Of a DNA stretch of 42,861 nt, positions 34,090 to 42,861 are shown piece after piece. Within the stretch, counting starts at the first letter, position 1. Every line of letters begins with the position of its first letter. The notes below the pieces were generated by a model, which worked only from the letters and a program-made list of their open reading frames with translations, did no database searches and had not been told where the DNA came from. The stretch is taken from NCBI GenBank assembly GCA_051453625.1, contig JBOZIK010000001.1, positions 124,301,318 through 124,344,178 of the forward strand, read 5' to 3'. Both the position numbers and the translations under genes were made by a program. The stretch comes from Welwitschia mirabilis. Lineage: Eukaryota > Gnetophyta > Gnetopsida > Welwitschiales.

Positions 34090-35522
34090 TTTCTGTAAGT
34101 TTGTGAATGATTATTCTGGAGATCATTTACTATTAGTAGCTTTTTTCTTAGCCTTATCTACAATTGCTGGTTTTCCTAAAGTTTTATTTTTTATTTCCTA
34201 CATATCACTAATGCAAGTTGGCTCTGAATCTAACTTTGAATCTAATTCAGAATTAGAATCTAAAGAATCATTACTTAAAAGAACATATCTATTTGGTAAG
34301 GCATCTTACCTACCTATAACTTGTACCTTATCTAGTTGGACAAGAGAAGGAATCTTCTTGTTCTTTACCTTTAGTCTTTGTAAGGTTTCTTTTCTCTAGG
34401 ATAGGCTTTAAATAAACTATCATTTCCACCTTTTCCTTCTTGTCACCAACTAAAAACCATCTTGTCTTTCCTAAGCTTGCATGCCTCTGAATCATGTTCA
34501 AACATTTTCCATGTTTGACATTATACTTCTATGCATATTATGATTGTATGTCCCTTCTTGCCACATCTATTATAGGTAATTCAATTTGGGGCAGAACCTA
34601 GATAGTGCCCTATTATGCCACATCAATTTCACAGTTTAGATATGTTCTCATATTTTACATTAACTTTATTTACTTCAAAGTTATGTAATAGTTTAAAATT
34701 TTTTAGGTTCCTGGTTAAATACAACTCTATTCAAGCATAAAATCACATCAGGAGCATTCTTATTCCACTCAAAATTATCAAATCTATCTTGATGATTTCT
34801 TTAAACTGACCTACTAAATCTCTGAAAGACTCTTAATTCTAGATCACCAAGCTAAAGCCCTATAGTTTTTGTCCAAATAGGTAGATTCTGGAATATCTTA
34901 CTAATCTTCTGACTAAAACTTCGTCTAGCTAAAGCTAACACCCTAGAACTAAAGAACTGGAGGCCTTTAAGCATTACACTATCGATATTCTCCTCAAATT
35001 TAAACTTAAGTAAAATTAGCTTATCTATAAGCATTATTGCCTAAACTATCGCTATTCTTATTCACTTGATAGCTATCCATTTTCTAATTAAGTCTAAACT
35101 AAGATAAGGCATAGCTGAAAAAAGAAACCTAAAAGGCTAAACTTGAATGTTTTCTTAGTGCAAGCATATTACTCTCGGGAAACCTTTATTTTAAAAGTTC
35201 CATTCTCCTTAAAAACTTTCATAGAGGGAGAATCCATTGGCTTACCTTGTATAAATCCTAGTTAGGGTTTACAACCTAAACTAGCTAAAGCTCCTCCTAG
35301 ACTTGAAAAAACCCTTGCATTACTACTTAAAAGTCCAACGAAAATGAAAAAACTAGATTTCTTTTCTTGCTTCTCGCTTAATATCTTTACCTGCCTCACC
35401 AGCCACTTCTTGAACCCACTGTTGTGGTTATAAAATGTTCTCTGCTCTTCTCCTTCTACTCCTTCATGCTTAAGGCTGATCCAGATCCAACTAAATAATA
35501 TCCATTTAATACTAAGATTCAT
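34090..35522 (-). pseudogene. LINE-C ORF1 remnant (DUF4283 and knuckle region)
   Basis: A Met at 35522 opens an 86-codon piece with no known domain. The stretch at 35034-34852 includes ILLKFKFEENIDSVMLKG, FFSSRVLAL and NLPIWTKTIGL, a clear DUF4283 core (FKFxxEEDxxxVL...PVWVRLPGL). Further left, near 34690-34560, CEID...CHK-like and CGKKGH-type fragments suggest a damaged CCHC knuckle. Near 34180-34330 the minus strand has a Ser/Asp/Glu-rich tail (SNSELDSKLDSE). In the family ORF1 binds the element RNA as a chaperone. Stops and frameshifts make it inactive. Strand and order agree with ORF2. Confidence 0.75.
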
Positions 35523-35569
35523 AAGTTATTTTTAGAAATCAAAAATTACTAAAATCCCTTGGAAATATA

Positions 35570-37330
35570 TTTTGTTGAAAGCATTGCTAGTAAGAGTAGA
35601 ATATTTTACCTTACTGAAGATGCCAATTATAAAGAATTTTTTAAGTTTCTTAAGAGAGGCTTTGTTTCTCCTCAATTAAAGAAACTTGAATTGATGAAAG
35701 TTTACATTTTAAATGTTAAGTTATTTTTAGTTATTTAGTTAGAGATTTTACTAAGGTCTTTAAATAAGATGGCTCTCATTAGCATCTCTTTAATCAAACT
35801 ACTAGATTCATTTTCCAAAAGTTTTAGAAGTCTATCATTAAATTGTGCAAAAAAATTATTATAGAGGATGCGTTAAAAGCAACTTGCTTCGACATGATTA
35901 ATGGTAAGGCTTAAGGAATAAATGATTGTTTTATATAATTTTATAAAAATTTGGATATTATTAGAAAATACTACTCTAGGGCAATTAATGAGCCTTACAT
36001 GCAAGTAGATTAGGTTCAAAGATCAATAGGATGCCATTCATCTTTTACCAAAATTAATTTATTTACATTCTATTTCTGACTTAAACTCCATGACTTTACT
36101 TGATGTCTCTTATAAAATTTTAGCTAAATGTTTAACTAATATGTTAGAGACTATTCAACTTGATATTATTTATATTGAATAAATTACTTTTTTAAAAAGG
36201 AAGGTATATTTTTAATAATGTTATATTTTTAATAATATTTAGCATGGGAAAAGGATATTAATAAAGATATTTTCTTTTTAAAATTTAATCACAAAAAAGT
36301 TTATAATAGAATTGAATTAAACTTTATCTTATCTTTCATAAGGAAATACAGTAATTCAAAATTTTTACATTCATCTGATAAATCATTTATTCAAGAATCC
36401 AAATGCTTATGCTTCCACTACAGGAGATTTTAGTTTTACATTTTCTATTGAAAGATTTATAAGATAATAGTTTTCTTTAGCTCCTATCTTTTTATTATCA
36501 CATCAAACTTCTTATGCCATGTTATTTAGAAATATGAGAAAGATAATCTTATTCATGCTATAATAAGTGAAAATTAAAAATAGTTGATCAACATGCACAT
36601 TATAGAAGACTTCTTCTTTTTTATTAAAATCCTAGAATCTTTGATTTATTAGCTGCTATTAAAGATTAATTTTTAGTTTTATCCTTGGTACTAAGATTAA
36701 TTAAAAATACTCTTTAATGATTAATCTTTCCAAAACTTATACATGACTTCTCTCTAAATAATTAAAAATTTATTCAAATGGTTAGATGATTAAAATTCTT
36801 AGAATTTCCTTTTATTTTTACGTATTTTCTAAGGAGCTTTAGGAAAATATCATTAACAAATTAGCCATTAAAATAGATTAAAAATATCACAATAATTGAA
36901 AAATACATGGTGTGTAGAAGTATTTTATCTGTTACTCATGTTTATTATTCCTTTCATTGTGTTCTTGCTACTTTGAGTTACAAGTAAATCAAATAAGTTA
37001 CTTTGTGATTTTATGTAGTCGCATAATAATAATGGAAAAGGATTTCATAAGTTGCATAAATAATGCATCGCTTACCTAAAAAAAGTTTTAGGTATTTTTA
37101 ACTACTTTGGACAAGACATCTGCTTCTTTGATAATCGATTAACTAATTTTTTGACATAGCAGATGTTTTGGATGATTAAAGAATATTTATCCAAAGAAGA
37201 GATCAAGACAGAATTCATTCTATTAACTGATTCATACTTGCTATGGATGTCAAGATTCAAGAATCTATTATTCTTAAAAGAATTTAGATTACATGGAAAA
37301 TGATTTTTAAGAAAATTATCTAAAAATTAA
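35570..37330 (+). pseudogene. LINE-D ORF2 remnant, 5'-truncated (reverse transcriptase)
   Basis: On the plus strand: DMINGKA with GINDCFI and FYKNL near 35895-35950 (the GKSPGxDG...FYK block); SYKILAKCLTNMLETIQ near 36107-36160 (YKIIAKxLANRLxxIL); KFNHKKVYNRIELNFI near 36278-36320 (FDYEKAYDRIEW); and FYFYVFSKELxENIINKLA near 36808-36860, followed by words fitting the thumb region up to about 37310. The palm aspartates cannot be found intact. No endonuclease or ORF1 precedes it, so the element was 5'-truncated within the linker, as is usual for LINEs. Inactive, many frameshifts. Confidence 0.82.
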
Positions 37331-38152
37331 TTTATTTAATCTTATATTTGGCATAAAATAGTTCCATGGTGGTTATCATTGTATCACACTTTAATTACTT
37401 CTTTAAGATTTTGGTTGGTATCATTAGTTAAATAAGGATGTGTTCTCTCTTTCATGTTTTTAGTGAAGTAATTAATGAATTTCACAGAAAACCTTTTGGT
37501 AGCCCTATGGTAGTTAAAATGCTATAAGAATTCTTTTTGTAGAATTTATTTCTTAGATTTCTAATGTAGTTCATATTTAAGATAATTATGTTTACCCTCT
37601 AAACCTAATATAGTGGAAAGATGGTAGTCACTTTTATCCTTATAAACGGGGAAATTTTCTATCAAATTGTTTGAAAGATATATCCATTAATAATTATTGT
37701 GATAGATTATAACATACCTCAGACTTAGAGAATTAATGGATATTAGGAGCTTAAAACATCTAGAAATTACTTACTTAACCAAAACAACAATACTTTTTAT
37801 GATGTATCCTTCAACAAGGTTTATCTACCTGTATGAATTCGTAGCTACTATCTACTATTTCTACACTAATGAAGATAGTTTCTAGCATTTCTTCATTGAT
37901 TTTTTTATGAATCAAAATACTTAAACATGAGTTCATATACCCTTTCAAGGATTTCATTCAAATTAAAGAATATTATGCGTAAAGATCTATCAAATATTCC
38001 AAGATGCTATCTATTTTTTTGGGAGTGTTTCAAACCCCGCATCCTTCATCCAATATAGAATCATTAATGCAATCATATTTTTCACAGAAATGACATCTTT
38101 AGTTTTTTATATTTAATACTTAAGGATACTATTTTGTAAAGTATTACTCTTT
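37331..38152 (+). other. Probable 3' part of LINE-D, unassigned
   Basis: It continues from the RT without a visible border. It is very broken and no clear zf-RVT motif is seen on the plus strand. On the minus strand, CHFCEKYDCINDSI near 38070-38100 looks cysteine-rich but has no supporting context. I give no firm call. Confidence 0.35.
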
Positions 38153-38418
38153 AAATCCCTAGTTAGATGGTGGAAAGTGAGTTGAAGCTTAATTACCTTC
38201 TCTAATTATTTAGGCATCAAGTAGATAGACCTCACTCAATTTCATAAATACCTTCTCAAAATTTGTTTATTCCATAGCATATCCTAAATCCCTAGTTAGG
38301 TGGTGGAAAGTGAGTTGAAGATTAATTAACTTCTCTCATTATTTAGGCATTAGTTAGATAGATCTTACTTAATTTCATGAATACCTTCTCAGAATTTGTT
38401 TATTCCATAGCATATCCT
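38153..38418 (+). repeat. 133-bp tandem duplication (2 copies)
   Basis: Copies at 38153-38285 and 38286-38418 both start AAATCCCTAGTTAGRTGGTGG and end CATAGCATATCC, with about a dozen differences and no length change. The period is not a multiple of three, so it was not selected as protein. Confidence 0.9.
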
Positions 38419-40019
38419 TTTTGTTTAAAACTTCATGCCAATCTTGCATAGCCTACAATTAGTCAATAGATAAAAGACTATGGGAGTAGTTTTATACCAC
38501 TTGAGGATAATGTAGCAAAGAATGCTTAAATCTATTCTATTACTCCTAAAGGGTTTATTTTTTACTATCATGATCTATTATTTGGTCATAAGAACCTTTT
38601 TATTTTTATATTTTTGAGGCAGCACTACGTTTCTAGCCTTTTCACAAGATTCTTAATCTTCCAGTAATAAGTATTTTGGGTGTTATTAAAGGTTAATATC
38701 AAATTACTATTTAGGATTCAACAATCCCCTTACGTATTAATCTGTAATCTTAACTTAAAATACCTAAAAAAGAAAAGAAAAGGTAGTGTAGATGAAATAA
38801 AATTGATTTTAATTTAGTTAAGATGGATGTCTCTTGCTCTACATCCTAGGTTTAGTTTATATCTGTCTAAATTACAAATATAAATCAGTTGAAGTAAGTC
38901 AAAAATAAAGGATCTTCTTCCACATCTCAACTTAAAATGGTTAATAAAAAAATTTAAATTTTAAGCTTATAAAATTTTCAAAGATCTTCAAAAATGTAAA
39001 ACTCGCTTAAAAGATTCAAAATTACTAAAAAGTATATGCATGCATAAATAAGCTTAATCTCTAGCTTAACATGAGATGTGTGCAAAACAAACCAAAAAAA
39101 TGTAGGATAAAGTACGTAATTTCTCATGTGTTCATAATGATTATGTAAGTTTAATTTTTATGCCTTCTAATTGTATCTTCTCTTATTTGTTTCTATTTCT
39201 ATCATGTATGTTTTGTTTTAAAATTGAGATTACTATAGTAACCACAATAGGACTTATTTCCTCATGTCCATGTTAGTAAATGGATCAAATTCTAGAGCAT
39301 TTGGGAATACATCCAAATGCCATCTTTAGCCCCGCAATGGATTTTCTTAGAATAGAAGAGTGTTGCAAAAAATTAGAGTGTATGTGTAACAATAACAAAA
39401 GAACAATGAATTATAAAACAACGAAAAAAATGAAAAACAAGAAAATTCATAATTGACATAAATTTACGTGGTAAAACCCTTAAATAAAAAGGTCTGTAAG
39501 AAAAGAAGGAGGTCTAGTATTTGTTAACATGCAAAGATGCAAAACTTTAAAGAGGATTAGGGTTTTAGCCTAAGCCAAGTTTGAAATGTTAAATCTCATT
39601 CTTCTTTTAATTGCTTGTTTGATTACTTTATTTATTTATAGTTCTCAATTTATTTTTTAAATTTTAATTACAACATGTAAATGGACTATATGAAATATTC
39701 TTCCTTTACAATATTACATCGTAAGACAATAGCTCAAACACGAAATTTGGCTTTAAGGGTTAGAAACCAAAGTCTTCTTTTATTTATGATTTCTTTGTAA
39801 TTTTTTATTATTGTAATTGATACCTTAATATAAATGAAGTGTTAATCTCATGTTTGAAATGAGGCTTATTTCATAGATTTTCCTCCCTTTCTTCTTTTTC
39901 TCTATAGATTCCAGCACTTTATTTTTGTTAAACTATGAATTACAATACTAGAAAATTACAACAGAAATAAAAAATGAAGGAAAGAATTTTTGACTTCTAA
40001 CCCCTAAATCTTAACAATA
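38419..40019. other. AT-rich intergenic DNA with an LTR-like motif
   Basis: ATAAATTTACGTGGTAAAAC at about 39460-39479 resembles a motif (TTTACGTGGxxxACCC) found in many plant retrotransposon ends. No second copy is present in the window. Otherwise I see only A/T-rich sequence without open frames. Confidence 0.35.
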
Positions 40020-40335
40020 GCAAGAAACATGGGGAAGGGTCGATGTGTGGGAAGGCGTTTGATGAAGGCAATGTAGAATCCGTCCTTTACAACAGAGCGC
40101 AGAGGACGAAAAAAAAAAAAAAAAAGCCATCGCGATAAGATCTTGCATACAACACGATAGGCATAGGCAACGCAAGATAAATGCGCTGGCAAGCAGACAC
40201 AGGGCAAGCGTTGGAATGTGATTGGATGCTACTTGATAAATGCACAAAATTCAAACTCGCGAGGCGGCAACAAGCATTACAGAAGGCAGATTATGTTTCG
40301 ACTTGATGCAGGCAAGCAGACCTGCAACGACATTT
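40020..40335. other. Second CpG-containing island, unassigned
   Basis: About 16 CpG occur in 315 bases by hand count, while the DNA on both sides has almost none. A 17-A run lies at 40109-40125. ATTGG near 40222 is a CCAAT box on the minus strand. The word GGCAAGCAGAC occurs twice (about 40189 and 40312). On the plus strand ATGGGGAAGGGTCGATG near 40029 opens only 15 codons. On the minus strand two overlapping frames (about 40247-40004) give Cys/Leu-rich peptides of no known family. It may be promoter or leader DNA of an unseen minus-strand gene, or a retroposed piece ending in the A-run. Neither is proven. Confidence 0.35.
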
Positions 40336-40500
40336 GTATTTATGTGTAAGCAAATAATTTTTTTTTAATAAATTCTTTTAAGATAGAAAAAACTCAAAAA
40401 GACGTTTCGTTTACTTTTTTAAATCAAACTAAAAATTTTGTATTCTTCTTAAAGCTAAAATTGAATTTATAGTATATTACATTTAGAAAAAGACAAAATG

Positions 40501-40521
40501 TATATATATATATATATATAA
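40501..40521. repeat. (TA)n microsatellite
   Basis: Ten TA units without interruption. A 27-bp tandem duplication (CTAACATARATTCAAKGAAA units) starts at 40531 and again at 40558. Confidence 0.95.
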
Positions 40522-40584
40522 ATATAAATTCTAACATAAATTCAATGAAATGTCATTCTAACATAGATTCAAGGAAATGTCCTA

Positions 40585-41364
40585 GAGGAACTACATGTAA
40601 TTAGAATAGCTCACGTAATGTGGACCTTGTAATCACCCATTTACATTTCAAAGAAGCAATGAAAGACAGTCAAGAAAAACATGTTTTTCATGTTCAATGT
40701 ATCAATGTATCAAGCAGATAAAGCCTACAAGTCCGAGAGCCCCAAGAGATGTTGATCCATCTCCTTGTCTCTTATCCAAAGTGGTGAGAACTCATTCACA
40801 TCTTACTATTAATAAGCCCTTTAATCATAATTGGAATTTTGACACTTTAAGTGGATCTTAGTCAAGGTGTCCTTCACATATCTATTTAAGATAGAATTTA
40901 TTTTTATCCTTTTATGTTTGATCAAAACTTCTAAAGCACTTTAGTTTTAGCCATATGACGAATCTCCTCTGTATCACACTATAAATCCTCTAAGTTAATG
41001 TCTTATTGTTTTAGCCATTCTTTTTCTTCATAAAGCCATCCTTTATCTTGTTTAGCTTTCAAAATTGCTTTTGAAAATTTCATAAGAGGAAAATGAAAAA
41101 TGATGAATGAAAAAGGTAAAGTGGGGAAAGAATTTAATTGCATTAAAAAAATGATGCACGCATAATAGTTAAGTGGTGTGAAAGCTCAATGATGATTGGA
41201 TTGCTGGGAAACTTCAATTGAGGATTTCTTAATTGAAGGTTTTTAGGCTATGATTAGAAATCTGACAATTTTGATCTTACATAAGCAAACCGCCATCATG
41301 CTTAAATGGCAAGTTATCGACATGCCCAATAGATGAATTTCTAGCATGACTTGACAAGCCACTA
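40585..41364. other. AT-rich spacer before LINE-E
   Basis: No recognised coding sequence. It could include the 5' leader of LINE-E, since ORF1 begins at its right end, but no border is visible. Confidence 0.4.
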
Positions 41365-42405
41365 TTGCATCTAAATAAATCCACAATGGAAAACTCCTTG
41401 TTAAATATGATGGAAAACCTAGGCTTCGACATCATCATAGATGGGGACTCTTTAGTTGCCATTATGCCTAAAGAAATTCTGCAATGGATGAAGAAGCATT
41501 ATGCCTCTAGCCTTCTTGAAAAGTTTCTCTCAGTTAGAAGAAGATCATTTATGGATAAAATCTGGAGATGATGCAATGAAAAATTTCTAACTAGGAAACA
41601 TTTCTAAGTAATTTCCCTTCAAAATGGATTTTTACATCTTGTCTTTTTCAAATCTTAAAGATATGCTACTAGTACTTTTTGGTAATCCTTTATTTTTTAT
41701 TTTTATTTTTCTTGAAACAAGGGATTTGGCTCTTACACAATGGAAGTCTTTTATTCTTGATATAAAGTATGTGTTTGAAGAAATGCCTTTTAGGATTTGA
41801 ATATCAAATGTTCACCTTAAGATTTAGAGGCAAAGTTTATTTAAATAGATTTTTAATAAACTAGGAAGATTCATCATATTGGATAAACCCATAGAAACTA
41901 AAACCAGAATTACTATGATTAGCATGTGTATTTACATGAACCCTAAGATTTTTAGTTCAAGACATTGTAATTAAAGATTAAATGGGAAGAATCAATTTTC
42001 AAACTTAAGTTTGAAAATCTTCCTATTCTTTATGTTCCTTATGGATTAGAATGAGATTCTTCAAATGCTTATAGATCGATTAGAAAAGTTTCTTGTAATG
42101 ACAAAAAATGTTAAACTTCTAATGAAAATCTACAGCAAGTGAAAAACAAGAATACTAGAAAAATGAATCCACTAAAATATGTTCTAATAACTAAGAACCT
42201 TACAATCATAAAAAATTTTAAGGTCCTTTCTAAAGAATCTAGAAGAGAAGAAAATAAAAACGAAGAGGGCAATGTGTGGGACAATGATAATGATGAATGC
42301 AAAAATGACAATGAATATGGACAAGAAGACAATAGTGACGGGCCTAAAAATAATGATGACAAAGTCAATGAGCACATCGCTACTCCACCTGAGGATAATG
42401 AGTAA
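41365..42405 (+). pseudogene. LINE-E ORF1 remnant (DUF4283, acidic tail)
   Basis: The first 68 codons (41365-41571) include SLLEKFLSVRRRSFMDKIWR, matching the GKFLG.RPxxxxIxxWV part of DUF4283. After frameshifts, NKLGRFIILDKPIETKTRI near 41856-41912 and then MCIYMN match the GxxLGxxIxxDxxTxxxTRxxxARVCVxxD core. The knuckle position near 42010-42070 is damaged (DSSNAY where GHxxxxC is expected). The last piece, 42139-42405, is an 88-codon frame that turns highly acidic (DNDNDECKNDNEYG), typical of the variable linker between ORF1 and ORF2. It is thought to bind element RNA in the family. Stops separate the pieces. Confidence 0.75.
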
Positions 42406-42861
42406 ACCATCACTATTAGTAATGAGTGCACTACCATTGTGCCGAATGATGAATGAATGTTAGAATATGAAAAAGATAACAAACTTTTCAAAAATATGGA
42501 GAAATAATTTATGGAGCAATTAAAGCCTAAGTACAATTTAATAAGAAAAGCTCTAAGTGTCTATTTTAACAACTTATTTATCACCACTAAGAGAGATATT
42601 AAAGAAATAATTGAATAAGAAATAGAAATCAATCTTTAGGATTATCATGTTATATCTAAATAATTGGTGTCTAAAATTACCTACAAAATTTGGATATATT
42701 TAAAAAGAAATTTATAGAAATCTGTAAATACTTTGGTTTTTCTAGCTGCACTAATGAAGGTATGCCTTATCAGTATTTTCTTCTTACTTTCTTATTGTTC
42801 CTTTTCTTGTTTTTTTGTTTTTAATGATTTAAGTATGACTTATTAGTTTTCCCTTCTTACT
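41365..42861 (+). mobile_element. LINE-E: ORF1 of an L1-type LINE, cut by the window edge
   Basis: The region has the plant LINE ORF1 order on the plus strand: N-terminal DUF4283 half, DUF4283 core, zinc-knuckle position, acidic tail. ORF2 would be expected right of 42500, but nothing recognisable is reached before the window ends. Confidence 0.7.

Larger units (their letters stand above)
30800..35522 (-). mobile_element. LINE-C: near-complete decayed L1-type LINE
   Basis: ORF1 (35522 to about 34090) and ORF2 (34064 to about 30800) occur in order on the minus strand with the small inter-ORF distance typical of plant L1 elements. Total length is about 4.7 kb. All domains are broken by stops. 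Neither a poly(A) tail nor target-site duplications could be identified. The 5' end faces another LINE on the opposite strand (LINE-D at 35570). Confidence 0.88.

Noticed and set aside
32953-34399. Plus-strand frames at 32953-33189 and 34085-34399
   Set aside because: They are antisense to the better-supported LINE-C endonuclease and ORF1 tail.
40004-40247. Two overlapping minus-strand frames in the second CpG island
   Set aside because: They are Cys/Leu- and Phe-rich, cross the 17-base homopolymer and match no family. Kept only as part of the island description.
42111-42536. 141-codon minus-strand frame
   Set aside because: It is the Ser/Leu-rich shadow of the acidic tail of LINE-E ORF1 on the plus strand.
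1-42861. CRISPR array, operon, rRNA or full tRNA gene
   Set aside because: No regularly spaced repeats, no bacterial-style gene packing and no cloverleaf or rRNA core sequence were seen. The content is that of a plant nuclear genome.

Overview
The window looks like nuclear DNA of a land plant, most likely a seed plant with a large, repeat-rich genome. It is very AT-rich and has no dense gene array. Nearly all recognisable coding sequence comes from decayed plant transposable elements: L1-type LINEs whose ORF1 has a DUF4283-like domain, and one Ty1/copia fragment. No intact multi-exon host gene could be identified. The species cannot be told from the sequence.

Layout, left to right. A direct-repeat pair (1-984 and 7636-8238) brackets 6.6 kb of AT-rich DNA. 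That interval holds an unassigned CpG-containing block (3041-3860), a 37-bp tandem duplication, an AT-only low-complexity block and an imperfect inverted repeat (about 6190-6465 and 6838-7125). LINE-1 follows on the minus strand (8239-11600). Next is a promoter-like sequence (G-box and TATA box near 11985-12013) leading into a CpG-rich island (12052-12590) that resembles a plant first exon. The end of this island and the LINE behind it are duplicated in tandem: unit A is 12441-16422, unit B is 16523 to about 20500, and a 100-N gap sits at the junction. Unit B continues into a nearly full-length minus-strand LINE (ORF2 start at 20815, ORF1 start near 21918). A tRNA-like SINE head (about 23464-23525) and a CACTA-like end (about 24573-24790) come next, then a copia RT/RNase H fragment (26586-27697).

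From about 30800 to 35522 lies a minus-strand LINE with recognisable ORF1 and ORF2 (LINE-C). It stands head-to-head with a 5'-truncated plus-strand LINE (LINE-D, from about 35570). A 133-bp tandem duplication (38153-38418) and a second CpG-containing island (40020-40335) follow. The ORF1 of a plus-strand LINE (LINE-E, 41365 onward) runs off the right edge.

All the elements carry stops, frameshifts or lost catalytic residues, so none should be autonomous. The parts that stand out from the decayed background are the three CpG-retaining blocks, chiefly the duplicated promoter/first-exon island. Its two copies differ exactly at a 5' splice donor. I did not find a convincing new molecular system. 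All similarity calls are from memory of family motifs and no search was run.
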